A DNA stretch of 64,000 bases from NCBI GenBank assembly GCA_001466705.2, contig LATX02000181.1, positions 372,001 to 436,000 of the forward strand. The letters run 5' to 3'. This stretch comes from Moniliophthora roreri. Taxonomy: Eukaryota > Basidiomycota > Agaricomycetes > Agaricales > Marasmiaceae. Below are positions 1 through 12,169 of this stretch, piece after piece (within the stretch, counting starts at the first letter, position 1; each line of letters opens with the position of its first letter). Under the pieces are notes generated by a model, which had not been told where the DNA came from, ran no database searches, and saw nothing but the letters and a program-made list of their open reading frames with translations. The translations under genes and the position numbers were made by a program.

Positions 1-365
1 ATTCCTAGCTGATTTCATTCTTTAAATGTGTATACATTATTGCCATGTGGGATGTTTCTGTGCAATCTGAGGGTGGTAGCAAAGTATCAGAGAGGCGACA
101 TCGATGTGCAAAGGTAAAATTTTCAGCGTGGGAGGAACCACCTGCCTGATAGCGCTGGTCTAGCGCCCAATCGACGGATATCCCCGAATTACAACCACGG
201 ATGGCGGATTGGGCCCTCAAGGCCTCAACGAGCGGATGCATTTGAACCTTATCCGCTAGGAGCCCTAACGAACATTCCAAGCGAACAAGAGACTATTTAG
301 ACTTCTTCTCACGGAATGAGTTTCCAAGGAATCATGGAGTACGGCAAGGTTGGCATGAAGATAGC
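1..365. other. Intergenic, nothing recognised
   Basis: No convincing reading frame, RNA gene or repeat is visible here. The open frames on the minus strand have no recognisable motif. Confidence 0.4.
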
Positions 366-844
366 ATTACAGCGTTTTCGGAAAACCTTGAGACTGCGGA
401 ACTTTTTCCGCTGCCGCCAAAGTAAAATAAAATAAATTCCGAATATAGTAACACCTTGGACAGTCTGAGTTTTAAGTACTTGTTGTGCTCAAATTGTTTA
501 GACTTTTTAATCTGGAAGCTTCAATATGTATGGAGTCCTCTGGTGTCCCTTTCTGACCTTGTTCAGTCATGCCTGAATGTCTGGAGGCAAACAGATGTTG
601 GAGCTGGAGTGTGGGAAGATTCACTGTAACGCACAACTTGTCATATGATTACCACTGTTTTGCAGTCACCCACGCAGTTACAGGGAAGAAATGAGAAAAC
701 GAAGAGTTATTGAATGAGTATGAATAAAATATGTACGGTGAGGCCCAGACTGTTCAACATTTTATATTCGGGATTTATTCTATTTTATTTTTGCGGCAGC
801 GGAAAAAATGCCGTGGTCTCATGGTTTTCCAAAAACGCTGTAAC
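366..844. repeat. Imperfect long inverted repeat (fold-back/MITE-like)
   Basis: The left arm (about 366-472) and the right arm (about 742-844) are inverted copies at roughly 85% identity. Both contain a TTTTTCCGCTGCCGC-type core, an AT-rich AATAAAAT stretch and an ACAGTCTG motif towards the loop. The loop of about 270 bp has no coding signal. The layout fits a non-autonomous DNA transposon or fold-back element. I could not fix a target-site duplication, so the exact ends are uncertain. Confidence 0.6.
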
Positions 845-1249
845 GGGGCAGCGCTAGAGATGACAGACAAGGTTGAGTATAATAGAAAGCAGGAGTGATC
901 CCTCGTGCTCGAGTTGTACTTAGCCGGGGATCCCTTCGGAAGCGAGGTAGAGCACCGATCTGGGTTGGGTTGCGTTCACTGTCTTATGACATGAAATGGG
1001 TGTCGTCAAGGTGTCGCAGTAACTTTGGTCATACAGCGGCACTACCTTGGTTTCGCAGATAGCGATACTTGATAGCTTCATGATTCGTTATTGCGTTCCG
1101 TTCTGTTGGAATCTAAACGACGGAAAGAATGTGCTAGCGGGTACCTGAAAGTCAAACATCCGAACCAAAAATCCGAATTAGCGATTCTCTTGACCCGATG
1201 GGTATAAAATGAACCTTCGTTACGTCCAACCTCGATAACATATTTACGG
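845..1249 (+). promoter_or_regulatory. Upstream region of secreted protein gene, TATA box near 1203
   Basis: This non-coding stretch ends in a TATAAAA box at about 1203-1209, 41-47 nt before the start codon of the small secreted protein. No other feature is recognised. Confidence 0.45.
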
Positions 1250-1742
1250 ATGAAACTCCTATTCCTCACCTCATACCTCGCTCTTACTACCTCATTTGCT
1301 TTGGCGCAAGCGGGGGGTCAACCTTGCCCTGAAGGAAGTAGCACTCAGCAATGCTGTGGTAAAATGTACCTTCTCTCTAACTTGTGAACTGTTCAAACCA
1401 TACTTACTGACGAATAATATAGCATACTCCAAACTGGCAGAAACCGAGACACCGTCAAAGTAAAATTTAGCGCCCCCGCGGGCAGCTACACCTCTCTCAA
1501 CAATTATGTTATCAAATTCAGCACGGACCCATATGTGATCGACATAACGAATACGTGCCAGCCATGTTCCGAGTGGAAAGTGACGAGTTTGAAGCGTGGT
1601 AAAATGAACTTTTCAGAGAATCAGTACACCGTTACCATATCACAGCTTCAAGGGTGAGTCGATTCTTCCGTTTGGCCGCGTCAGAGGCTCTCCGACAATA
1701 ATTGACCAACTCGGATGGATTAGGCACAAGTGTCCTAAGTGA
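1250..1742 (+). CDS. Small secreted cysteine-containing protein
   Basis: Three exons (1250-1365, 1423-1653, 1724-1742) encode 121 residues. The start gives a classical signal peptide (MKLLFLTSYLALTTSFALAQ), and a TATA box lies 41-47 nt upstream. The mature part is about 100 residues with six cysteines: one in a QPC context, a CC pair, a CxxC pair and one close to the C terminus. This suggests three disulfides. Both introns (57 and 70 nt) have GT-AG ends, and reading through either would hit a stop. I recognise no named family. Size, secretion signal and even cysteine number fit small secreted proteins of fungi, including effector-like ones, but the function is unknown. Confidence 0.72.
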
Positions 1743-2983
1743 CGGGCTTTTATAAATGCATGTTCGGACATGTTGTATCACTACTACAAGCGAAAATTTC
1801 AATTCATGTGCAGATACCAACTCCAAGGTGTGGTGGGGAATGATGCCGGTGATTTAAGAGCCTGAGTAGGCCAGCGCTATCTCCTCGAAACGTTTCTCAA
1901 AAGCTAATCCGCGTCCGACAAAATCCGTCAAAACGTCTTGTCTCCTTGAAGATAATTGAACACCATCATGAGGGTAACAAAATCAAAATGAAGCATCGTC
2001 TCGCTCGACCCCGAGTGGAGATGACGTAACAGCTCTACTCGTAAGCCTTCCACGTGGCTTTTTGCTTTCCTGGCCGTCCATAACAACTCTTCGATACCTA
2101 TTCCCATCTGCTTCCTTCCAACCAGAGTAGTTCCACCAGCCTTCGGGATAAAAATCTATCACATTCTCAACGCGAGCTCCTCTTTGTCAGCCAGTTTCAG
2201 AACTCTGGGAAATGGAACGACAGCGCGCCGACTTTTCCGATGTAGTAGCAATTCATGCCGGTCCAGAGGTGGTCGTGGTACTGTTTGGCTTGGTTACTTT
2301 AGAGGATGAAGGGTTTGGTGGCTAGGTGGTCTCTTGACTGACGTGGAGAATAACATCGGCATTGGGAGAGCTACATCTCCCAGTGACGCCAGTCATGACA
2401 CGTCGCACAAGGGACGCAGCCCCTGGTCTTTGGACGTTGAGCCCTTTATATATCTAATAGTGCACTGGAGGGGAACTATGTGAGTACGGTCTTGCTATTA
2501 GGATTTACACTTCTCAACCTTCACCTTGCAGATGTATCTTTAATCTCGTTGATCATCCTGCTCCCGACTCGGATACTTCCTTGTGATCTTACCCATCCTA
2601 TTCACACTTTCCTGCGCAAAACATTCAAGAACGTACACGTACACCATTTGTAACTCCTCGGATCGCTTACCTTCATTAGTATGTCGATGAATAAAAAACC
2701 GGCTTTGCAATGGTCACAAATTAGACAGGAGTATGAGGATGCCGTAGTTCGCAACTTGATCAATTCTCTAATACCAATCGCCCAGAGATACATCTCATTA
2801 CATGCAGCCTGGGCTTACATTGGGGGGGGGGCAACTCTGCTAGAACTCATGGCTCGCGGTCAGGCGAATCTTCTGGTAAGTTAGGAGTTGAGACATCGTG
2901 CTGTGCGTGGCACATCTGACGGAGGACTTCGACTCCTATATGGATCACTAGATATATGTCGAGCCGTGAGTTCCCTCCTAACC
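1743..2983. other. Intergenic; one open frame of doubtful status
   Basis: Mostly non-coding. A plus-strand ATG frame at 2681-2884 (67 codons, with a run of nine G near 2822-2830) ends at a possible GT donor and could be an upstream exon of the F-box gene or a chance frame. Nothing else is supported. Confidence 0.35.
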
Positions 2984-4298
2984 ATGTCCTCTTCCCATCT
3001 CCCACTAGAAGTCGTTGAAGAAATTCTAATCCACCTCGTACGGATACCGTTTGTATACAACTCCCAAAATTCTGATCTCTTGGCATGCGCTCTTGTTTCT
3101 CGGACCTGGTTGGGAGCTGCACGAGGGCACATGTGGGATTTCGACTATTTTACGATCCCACGAACACAATGCAAGTTCACGACGCTTAAGCGTCTTTATG
3201 CTTCACCTCTATGTTCGCTTCAACTGGATAAAATTAGCGACATTTGGGCAGACCCGCATAATCCTTTGATCCCATCTTTCTTCGAGTGGTGTCCTCCAGT
3301 TTTTACTGGGATCAATCGGATTGAGATTAAACCTCATGGACCGTCGTTCGATCTCGAAGCTGCTACACTTCAAAAGCGTATTATATCTGCAGAGCTCCCA
3401 TCTCTCAAGTCCCTGAGGCTATACAAGATATGCTTCACCTCCATCGATGGCTTTTACGAGTTTCTTTCCTCACTCAAGGGGCTAGAACATCTGCAATGCC
3501 ATGATGTTCACCTCGAGAACCGGGAGGCGGAAGGACCAGACAAGCTCTTGACAACGCCAAATGTTCTTATGCTCGATGTGGATCTTGGTTCATTCTTTGA
3601 ACTCTTTTATCAACGAGTTGTGTTGAGTGGTCTTCAGGTGCTAGTATTTGAAGAGCCCTTCGGAGACTGTTTCCATGGCACTCGAGGGTCTTATTCTGAT
3701 ACCCGCCGATGGAGCGATATTGGCGATATGTTAGCCTACACCGGGCACTGTCTGGTTCGGCTAAAGTTGTGCCTGCTTAGAAAAATAGGCGTTAGTGAGT
3801 CCTTGATGCATTATTCCCTCTCGTGCGACAATACGAGTACTAATCGGCTCGTGTGTTCTACAAGCGACTCTTCTTTCCGATGTTATGGATCTACCAACGA
3901 AAGCGCCAATGCTCCGTGAGCTGGAAGTCGAAATTGGGGATCTCATCAATTCCGACAAATTACTCCCACCCATGCTTTCCTTCAAGCAGCCGCATCTCCA
4001 TCTTTCGACCCTGAAAATTTGTCGCCTTCCTGACGATCCGATTACATTTGATCGCATACTGGAGCGTTCTATCCCACGATTGCAGGCGCTTACATTCTCT
4101 GCACCCGGCGTTGTTCAGAGGGACATAATGGGTGCCCGATGGCACATAAAGTTGGACGATCTGCAGGAGGGAAGTCTGGCATGGAATACAGCGAGGAAAT
4201 ATGTATCTGACGTTGGAGATACGATGCCCTGGTGTAATAGGAGGCGATGTTTGTTCCCGGTGTTCCTTTCAAGTGAGCTTTGGGTGGCGGAATTATGA
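2984..4298 (+). CDS. F-box protein
   Basis: Two exons (2984-3794 and 3865-4298) give 414 residues. The start was chosen because it places a typical agaricomycete F-box at the very N terminus (LPLEVVEEILIHLV, then a CALVSRTW motif). The rest is a leucine-rich substrate-recognition region with segments such as LPSLKSLRLYKICF and MLRELEVEIG. The 70-nt intron (3795-3864) starts with consensus GTGAGT and restores the frame; without it the first exon stops at 3919. F-box proteins of this type are presumed SCF ubiquitin-ligase adaptors; the substrate is unknown. Such genes form large, fast-changing families in mushrooms. The frame is open further upstream, but without support for an extended protein. 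Confidence 0.8.
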
Positions 4299-4592
4299 AA
4301 TTCAAGTTTTATGTGTTAATCTAGTAGGAGCTCCTTGGCTATCCATATACAAGCTTCATGGTCAAGAAGTCTTTGATTTTTTGTCAGTCCGCCCAAGAAT
4401 CATCCAAGTTCTACAACTCTACACACTTCCCAAACCCTCTCCCCTTACTTCTGCGCTTCGCTGACCTTGCTTCTTAACGTACCCAACCAATCCTGGTCAT
4501 ACGGATGAGATAGAAGTGTGCTGTCTCTCTTGTTGATACGAGCTTGATCGATGACTGGCACTGAAGCCACCTTGAAAGGGAAGGGGAGATCA

Positions 4593-5873
4593 TCAGCAAC
4601 GAGCAAGAACTCTCGTACTGCCCCTGGAGAACAGATGCCTCTGCATCGCCGCTTCGACAAAGTCACCTGCTTCCAAGCAATACAGCTCCCGCTTGATATC
4701 AGCAATAGACATTGCTTCTGCAATGACGGACTTGAACATGGTTTCTATCTGAGCCCGCGTCCTGAGAAACAGAGACGAACACAACGAGACGATAGTTCTC
4801 TAGAAAGAGGTGTCATTCATTTCGTTACGGTCTTCAAGATGGACTACTCAAACTTACCCAGGCGTTCCGGATGAGCATGCAACTCCAACGCGCTGTCAGC
4901 AGCGACCAGAAGCTCGTTCCAGACCGCGCATCAGCCCACATATGCACGCAGAGAAAGTTCCTCAGAATCTCTTCCCTCGTGCTACCTCTCAAAAAGAGAT
5001 AAGAATCGATCTCTGGCGGCCTATCCGGTCTATTCGACCCGTATTGCACCAAGTTGGCTATCCAGTCTAGCCAATCGCACTCAACGTCGCTCCATATCAT
5101 CTTGCGAAGCCTCCCTTCCGTCTCCGAGTTGACCTTGATTTCCCAATGCAAGGAGAAATGACGAGAGAGCTCCTGGTCGACGAATAGAATCCGAACGATA
5201 TCAGATTGGGGTTCAATGTCGTACCCATAGGTCTGTTTCAAGAGCTGGTCTGGGACGACACGAGCTGATTCGAGTCGCCAGGGGTTACGTCGGTTCTTGG
5301 AGTCTTCTCTGATAGTGAGCTTGACGAGCAGGACGTGCGTTGCTGAAGGAAAAAAAAGAAAAGAAAACTCGGTACTCGATCCCTTATGCACGGTGTCAAA
5401 AGAATAGCAAAAACCACACCAGATTTATCGTTCTCAAGCCCAATATCCAATGCCCATATCGCAGGTCCGTGTAAACCGTCTGCTTCGATGTCGCCGCCAT
5501 TTCTCTAGACTTTCGTATCGATCACCGAGACCCAAAGATTTCGCCGTCTCCCGCTCGCTAGCAAGGATTGCCGCATTCCGATTGATGAGTCTTCCAATGG
5601 GGCTTTTTGACATTCCGAGCCCTGGAAATTTCACGATTCAAGGGACGGTCTGAGAGAAGGGAAGAAAGCATACGCAATACGTAGCCAACGCGCATTTTGA
5701 ACACCTTTGCAGTTTTGTCAAGGTCGATGGTAAGCAGTTTGAACACAGAGGCTCTTTGGGATTGTGAGTAACAGGGAGGTGTAGCAGATATCTGGTATTA
5801 TCGATGGTAAAAGAGAAGGAACGCTCTGGATGCCATCAATTGAGGCTCCGATCCAAGCTGGCAGCTCTGTCAT
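4593..5873 (-). pseudogene. MYND zinc-finger gene with several frame breaks
   Basis: The minus strand encodes pieces of a MYND-type protein. From about 5873 comes an N-terminal helical stretch, then CSNC...CSKC, then after a 52-nt intron YCGSECQKA, then HWKTHQSEC, which together make the zinc-binding pattern. Next come a KWRRHR segment, a THVLLVKL segment and a C-terminal helix ending at 4593. These pieces are in family order but occupy different frames: before the first CxxC, between QKA and HWK, just after the last Cys, and before the AIWALDIG segment. Introns explain only some of the changes (those near 5390 and 4800 join cleanly). The rest look like single-base indels, so this is a recent pseudogene or poor sequence. 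The downstream frame is open for about 150 codons. Confidence 0.6.
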
Positions 5874-6486
5874 TCAGTGAGGATCCTTCTGAGCTCCGAA
5901 TGGATTAGGTAGAAACTTCCTTTTTTATTGAAGGCAGACACGCCCATCACATTCATAAAGAGGTAAGAAAAAGTAGGAAATAGTCATTGCTTATCGAGAG
6001 AATGAGAGTTTCCTTGCCAGGTCATGTACGCGTCCTAAGAGCATCACGTGCTGGGAATATTTTGTACCGGCGTGCGGGTCAACAAGGATATATAGTGATA
6101 TATTCGGAGAGCGCGAATGCTACAATAAAGTTGACTGGATAAGCTAGATACTGAACTGTAACAAAACATTGTTGGTCAGATATTGTGATAAAGGTTGAGA
6201 AAAAAATGTGCGAGGATATAAACAACATGTAAGTCGAAAACAAGAATGCAAACCAGAACCACGACGGTGATAGAAATTCCGAATGAGAATGAAATGAGGT
6301 GGTACATATCTACAAGTTCCAGCACTCCAAACCAATGTCAGTGGCACGGAAGTCTGTTGTCAAGGTACAAGTGTGTTGTTGGCGATTACGTTCTTTTTGG
6401 TCTGATCGTCGGCGTAGGCTCCAGAATCATTTGGGTGTTGGCGAAGGCGGACCTAGGCATGAACAAGTTGGCTTGGCCTCTAGGAA
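5874..6486. other. Intergenic, nothing recognised
   Basis: Short AT-rich stretch between two minus-strand genes. Plus-strand frames at 6246-6616 run antisense to the proline-rich gene end and show no domain. Confidence 0.35.
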
Positions 6487-7264
6487 TCAAGAGCTGCGCA
6501 ACATACCGAACAACCCGGAACGTGGTGCAGGGGAACTCGGTAACGGTGATCCAGGAGTGGCCATGACAGGCGCTGGCGAGTGTAGCGGATTAGCTGCAGC
6601 AGGAAAACCAAGATGAGTACGTTGTTCCACTAAAGCAAAAGGGGATATGGGATGACATACGTCTCCATTGCGCCCATGCAGGTACATTCGGTCTCGGAGG
6701 CTCCAGAGGCGGTATCATCGAGGGCGACGGGGGAGGTGGTGGCGCGGCAATCTTTGCAAGACTCTTGCCCCGACGTTCTGCCCGTTTATTTACAGTCCTC
6801 CATGCTGGTCTTGTGGGTTCAGGTGGACCTTCAGGTTCCGCTGGAGGTGCTGGTAAGGCTGGTGGTTGAGGCTCCCCAGACTTTATCAAAGGTATGAGCA
6901 CTACGACAATCAGAGAACAGTTACATCGACGTACAGATGGTCTCCAGTCTGGCACATACTCTCCTCCTGCTCCATGCTTCGACTTGAGGGCCATCAATTC
7001 CGCAATCTCACTGTCGATATGGCAAGCGTCAGCCTCGACGATTCTCCAGATAAGACAGGCCACATACTACTGCAACTGCCTTCTTTCATCCCTCAGTTTT
7101 CCGACCTCCGCAAGTAGTATTCTGACTTCGCCTGCTAAGGCCTTGCTGAAGTCGTTCATGTACCTATTTATTGTTGAATAAAAGGTATTAGTTCAACGTA
7201 TTTCCTGGCAAAAGTGACTAAGAACGTACTTGGGAGGGTTCGATGTATAACCCTTCTGGGACAT
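6487..7264 (-). CDS. Coiled-coil/proline-rich protein, uncharacterised
   Basis: The start ATG is at 7264-7262. Four introns join a short N terminus (MSQKGYTSNPPK), a charged helix (ALAGEVRILLAEVGKLRDER) that should form a coiled coil, a GGEYVPDWRPS segment, a proline-rich part (about PPALPAPPAEPEGPPEPTRP and a later PPPPPSPS run) and a C terminus ending at 6487. The introns give consistent phases; two of them (54 and 67 nt) keep the frame open even if unspliced. I know similar short proteins from other agaricomycetes but no function for them. The helix-plus-proline design suggests a scaffold or interaction protein; that is inference. Exon boundaries in the last third have alternatives. Confidence 0.55.
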
Positions 7265-7831
7265 CGTCGGGGAATTGGGATCAATGGTGAATGTTTTAGA
7301 GGCTGGTCGCCGTCGTGGGTGATGACCAGAACAAAAAACGCGTGCTGAGTCATTCGCTTGCTGACCCACGTGGCATTCTGGGACTGGTCTGGGTCCCCGG
7401 CCAATGCCGCGAGCCTGCCAAATTGGGCAAGCTCTCCGGCTTGTCCCTCTACAGACTACCACGATGACACCTCAGGACCGCACGATATGTATTCTTCAGG
7501 GTGAGCCAAGTAAATTTCCTTTATAACACATCTATACTCAGGTGTCAAACCAAGCAATGTATAGCTTTGATTGGAATGATCCCAACCCACGTTCAATACA
7601 TTCAGTCCCGCTCATGAGGCCAAGAACACTTTGCAGTTGAAACTGCCCTATTCTTTTTTATTATTCTTAGTATACAGGCCGTAAATGGGGTAAGTCTTGT
7701 CATCTCATTTCAAATACCTAGCGTCGAACAATTTTTCCTAACTAAAGCTAGGCCCTCAGGAACGTTCAGGTTCGCGGGAACTCGACCCCGTATAAAGCAA
7801 GCTCACATTTTCGTGAATCTTTCTCGTCACC
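7265..7831 (+). promoter_or_regulatory. Divergent intergenic region with TATA box at 7791
   Basis: This region separates the minus-strand proline-rich gene from the plus-strand AA12 gene. A clean TATAAA box at 7791-7796 lies 36-41 nt before the AA12 start codon. No other element is supported. Confidence 0.5.
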
Positions 7832-9350
7832 ATGTTACGACTCAAGCTAGCAGCTTTCCTTGCCATCATCTGCACCAATGTCATCGCCACAACGTTCCAA
7901 CCATCCGGTGTTCCTTTCCGGAACCCCGTCGTCACAGCTCCTGGCCTGACCGCCAGTGTCGTATTCTCGAACCTTACGGCACCGAGAGGCATCACATTCG
8001 ATTCCGAAGGAAACTTACTCGTCGTCGAGAGAGGCTTTGGCGTAACTGCCCTTTCCGCTGTCACTGGCGGATTTGAGCGTACGGTTGTCATCGAGAGTAC
8101 AGCATTCACACAGGGTATTCAAGTCGATGGAACGGATTTGTACGTTAGCACGGCGGGAGAGGTGTTGTTATACCAGTATAATCCAGCCACAAAGTCGGTG
8201 ACAGCTGGCATCCCGCAGAGTGTCATTACGGGGGTACCGGCTGATGGAGGTGCGTCATATCTGAACAGCTTCAAGCCTAATTGCTTGTTTACGCTTTTTC
8301 TAACTTTAGAGCTCACTACCCACGCCTTACTCCTCGAGAAAGACGGTGAAGACGAAACTATCGGTATACTCGTGGGATCCGGTCCCTTAACCAACATCGA
8401 CCCCACTGCTCGTGACCCCGCATCGGGGCGTTCTCAGGTTAGGCGTTTTGTGCTCCCAGCGACAGGCGGTCAGTCTTCGTGGTCTTCGGGGCAAGTTGTC
8501 GCATATGGCATACGAAATCCAGGCGGATTTGCCTTCTCACCTTCAGGATCCAAACTCTATATCGTTGAGAACGGTGCCTCCATCGACAATGTTACAGGTC
8601 TTACCGAAGCTTTCGTGAACGATAACCCAGCAGACGAACTTAATGTCATCGATTGGCCTCCTGCACCGAACTCGACGCCAAAGTTTTTCGGGTTCCCCGA
8701 CTGTACGACATTATGGAATCCCGAGGCTGACCCTACGGGCGTGCCGGACTACTTGGGGCTGGATCGTGGCGACCAGATTAGTTTGAAGTTAATTCCGCAG
8801 AGAGATGATGCTTGGTGTGCTGATGAGGAGAATAATGCACGGCCGAATGTAGTTTTCCAGGTACGAGGGCTTCATCTATCCAACTGATGAACTCCAAAAT
8901 GCTTATCATGACTGTGTCCCAGGCCCACTCCGTTCCCTTGGACATCAAGTTCTACGAAGGCCCTCAAACAAGCACACCTGCTTCCCTCCCGAGTGCATTT
9001 ATCGGAGATCCGTTTGTGTCGTTCAGAGGTTCATTCGATAGAGATCCTCCTACCGGTTATGGTGTCGTTCGGTACGTTTTTCCCTTTTCTCCTTGTTCTA
9101 CACAACGGTATTGACACTGTCTTAGCGTTAAATCCAGCCTCCCGAATGGTTACGAGTTCATCGTTCAAACTGCTGATCTGTCATTGTGCCCTGGAAGCTG
9201 TATCCGGCCTGTTGGGTTAGCGTTTGCTGAGGACGGGACGCTGTTTGTGAGTAGTGATGCTAGTCAGGAGGTCAGTACATGATAGCTTCGACTTCTTTCG
9301 ATATACTAAGACCGCCTTAGGTGTTCGTCGTCGAGAAACAAAGTTCTTAA
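7832..9350 (+). CDS. Secreted AA12-type PQQ-dependent sugar dehydrogenase
   Basis: Five exons (7832-8249, 8310-8860, 8923-9071, 9126-9270, 9321-9350) encode 430 residues. A signal peptide (about residues 1-20) is followed by a six-bladed beta-propeller of the sorbosone dehydrogenase/AA12 type. Visible blade motifs are LTAPRGITFDSEGNLLVVER, YGIRNPGGFAFSPSG, DELNVIDWP, CIRPVGLAFAEDGTLFVSS and a closing VFVVEK. In the family, extracellular enzymes oxidise pyranoses such as 2-keto-D-glucose or fucose using PQQ and pass electrons to cytochromes or LPMOs. Here the catalytic domain stands alone; there is no cytochrome b or CBM1 part. The first intron is exactly 60 nt and stop-free, so retention would add 20 residues. 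Its context near GH1 and two AA9 genes supports a role in lignocellulose oxidation. Confidence 0.82.
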
Positions 9351-10839
9351 CACGGTTTCAATGAACAATCGAAATGGAATTCTATACATTACACGGGCTA
9401 TTCCCTTTTCATCCACAGTCAACATTCCGACAATTCTCCGTCAATGTTCAACGTTAGTGGAAGTAAAGTGGAAGTGCTATGTACCCAGAATCGAAGGCTG
9501 CTATGGTCACTGAATTATTACCTCAACCTCGCTTCACCCTGCACTCGGATTCTTGATCCGTGTAAGGTTCCATGAGGTTTCTGATCAGGCTTGTAGGATG
9601 CCGACAGGTCGCAACGACAACTGACTTTGACCTCGAGGTCGTGGCCCGTTTCACTTCTCGCTTTTCGTTGCTGCTGAGAGCGAGATATATCGCATATTTA
9701 CCTGAGAAAACCTGATAGCATTCGCTTACAGATATCGAATTGATCACTATCACTGTTCTATGGCTATTGACCGCATTGACAGGGAAGAACGGCCACATCC
9801 TACGAATCTCTATGAGCTTATTGGTATCCATGCTGTGGCACTGTGCAAAAGCCTCAGACACCTCTCGTCCTACCCCCGGTTACATCTCCGTGATTTCTTC
9901 CTGGGTTTCTCCGCTACTAACGTGATTGCATGCTGTATGAGTTACGACGTCCCGCCGCCGTTGCATCATTTCACCATGGCATGATGTACGTCGCTAGATT
10001 CTTAGTTTTGTACTCTTGACTATTCCCCGGTCGTTGACATGTCTTGCCTTGGCGTATGCTTGACAATGAAGTCTATGGGACATCTGCTTTACTACTGAGA
10101 GTCCGAGAACTCAATAGTCAAGATAGCATTATCGGTTATGAGCTTGGGAACGGGCCGGTGCTTCCCGGAGTGAGGCATTTCTAACTACATAGTACAGGGA
10201 AGAAGGCCTCTCGGAGCCCGGACAGCGGAACAAGAGGAAGAGAAGATTCAAGATCCAAAGCTTGAGCGGTCCTCGACATCTCGACTTTTTGACACGGCAA
10301 GGCAAGATGGCATACGTTGGTGGAGGCTCTGAGAAGTCCGCTCATCGCACTGTTGGAGAGAGAGAAGTACGACTAATGGCTACGATTTTAATTGTGTGGC
10401 GTATTCACAAAGATTACAATCTTAAGAGGTGAGAGTAGGATTGGATCGTGGAAGCTAACCTCGAGAATAGTACCCTGCTTTTCTCGTTCCAGACGAAAAA
10501 TGTGATCACGACTAGTATTTCTTCTGCATATGCCCGTTTCGATCTGAAACACTTGATACGTTGATATACATCATGTAATATGACTTGAATCGTTTGTGTA
10601 TATATATATATATACTATACGACATGCGCCGGAGCAACCTCGCTCGAATGCATAAACCCAGATGACGACGGACACCTCGTTCTCGACTGTCAAGCTTCTT
10701 CATAAAAATAGATGCCATGATGGGAAGGAAGCGATGCTAAGGCTGCCCACAAGAATGATAGCGTAAAAATGATTCTCAGTTTGCTCTGCATGTGGTAATA
10801 CAATGGGGTTGCACGCTGAAAGGTACCTAACGTGTGCTA
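9351..10839. other. Long intergenic region with TA microsatellite
   Basis: No gene is supported in 1.5 kb. A short (TA)n run sits at about 10599-10613. The open frames on both strands at 9523-9984 overlap in opposite directions and lack motifs. Confidence 0.4.
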
Positions 10840-12169
10840 TTATCCTTGTACGAGATCCTCCAATGAGACAGGATTCCCATCGCTATTCAAGGCGGCTTGG
10901 ATGAATGCGACGTCGCGCAAGGCGTCCAGAGGCTTCCCGATGTCAAGAGCACTCTCACCCTTAACAGCTCTGAAGAAATGAAGAAACTCCTGGGCCACCC
11001 CCTGTGGAGAAAACTCGAACTTTTCCTCCTTCTCCTCATACGACTCTGGCTTCTCGTTCAAGAGAGTCTTGACAGTCATACGCCATCTGCCTTCAATTCG
11101 GCCTATTCCAAGCCAACCTTTGGTTCCTGTGACGACGATTTCCTCTTGGATTGGTTTAGTTTTCGTAGGCCAGGCCCAAGTCATGTCGATGGTTCCGTGA
11201 AAATCAGGTCCAGCGCGTACAATAGTGTGGATCGTGTCATGTGGCGCGAGGTAATCTTTGTTTAGCGAGGCAAATCCGGAGAGTTGGGTTAGAGGTTGTG
11301 GGAGTAATGTGCGAAGTGCTGCTGTGGTATGCTGTCAATGGTGATAAGGAGTTGGGGAAGGGAAAGAGTAATATAGAACTCACCACGCCGCCATCGAGCT
11401 GAGAATCGAAGAAAGGTCAGTGATAAGCTCGATCCAATGCGGAGGATGACTCACCAAGAAACCACCCTGGTACTGCAATTTCAAACGGATTTAGACAGAT
11501 TCGGCTGATGAGAAGTATGCTTACATCAGGATGAGTACGCCATGGCGTCTTGTACCAAGGGGAACTCTCGTCTATGTAATTGGCAACACTTGCTTTGAAG
11601 AAGGACACCTTCCCAATCGCACCCGATTTAAGAATTTCTCCGGCTTTTCTGTACACAGGCTCCGCTTCGAAGTTCTCTGCCACGCGCCATACGAGTCCTT
11701 TCTCCACATATTTCGATGCATCGTGGATCAGTGAGAGCCCTTTCGAGACGGTGGCTGCGACGGGCTTCTCGCTGAGGACATGTTTACCGGCATCGAGACA
11801 TTTCAGAACAATCTCTGGCTGGATGGTCAGAGGCAGTGCAATGATGATGGCTGCGATATCTGATCTCCGCAACAGTGCATCCAGATTCTTCGTATCGTCT
11901 CCATCGTAATAGATATCTGGCTGAGTTTCCAAGGACAAAGAACTTGCGGCAACTTTCGATAATTCGGCGGCACTCTTTTCTGAGCGGGAGTAGACCGCCT
12001 TCAATGGTGGAGCAGCCTCGCTAAGGGATTGTAGAGCTGGGATGTAAGCTGGAAAGAACGCCAACAGGTGAATTTTCGGAGAGCAGGCTGTGGAGTAGCA
12101 CGCACCTAAAGCGGGAAATATTCCGGCACCTAGAATTGCGATTCCAGCTGGCGTTTCTACAGTTGACAT
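10840..12169 (-). CDS. Gfo/Idh/MocA-family NAD(P)-dependent oxidoreductase
   Basis: Five exons (complement of 12106-12169, 11525-12048, 11455-11472, 11384-11398, 10840-11331) give 370 residues. The N-terminal Rossmann fold has GIAILGAGIF, followed after a 57-nt intron by AYIPAL. The dinucleotide domain closes with GKHVLSEKPVAA, where EKP is the family hallmark and its Lys is catalytic. The C-terminal domain has the conserved GGFLLDGGVH, assembled from two tiny exons of 18 and 15 nt. The family reduces or oxidises sugars, dihydrodiols and inositols; the substrate here is unknown. All introns are phase 0 or match by phase, and all are 52-57 nt. No signal peptide is seen, so it is cytosolic. It is head-to-head with the GH1 gene, so the two may share a promoter region. 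Confidence 0.88.

Noticed and set aside
9523..9984. Overlapping frames on both strands near 9.7 kb
   Set aside because: Neither has a recognisable domain or signal peptide, and they overlap head-on; no gene claimed.
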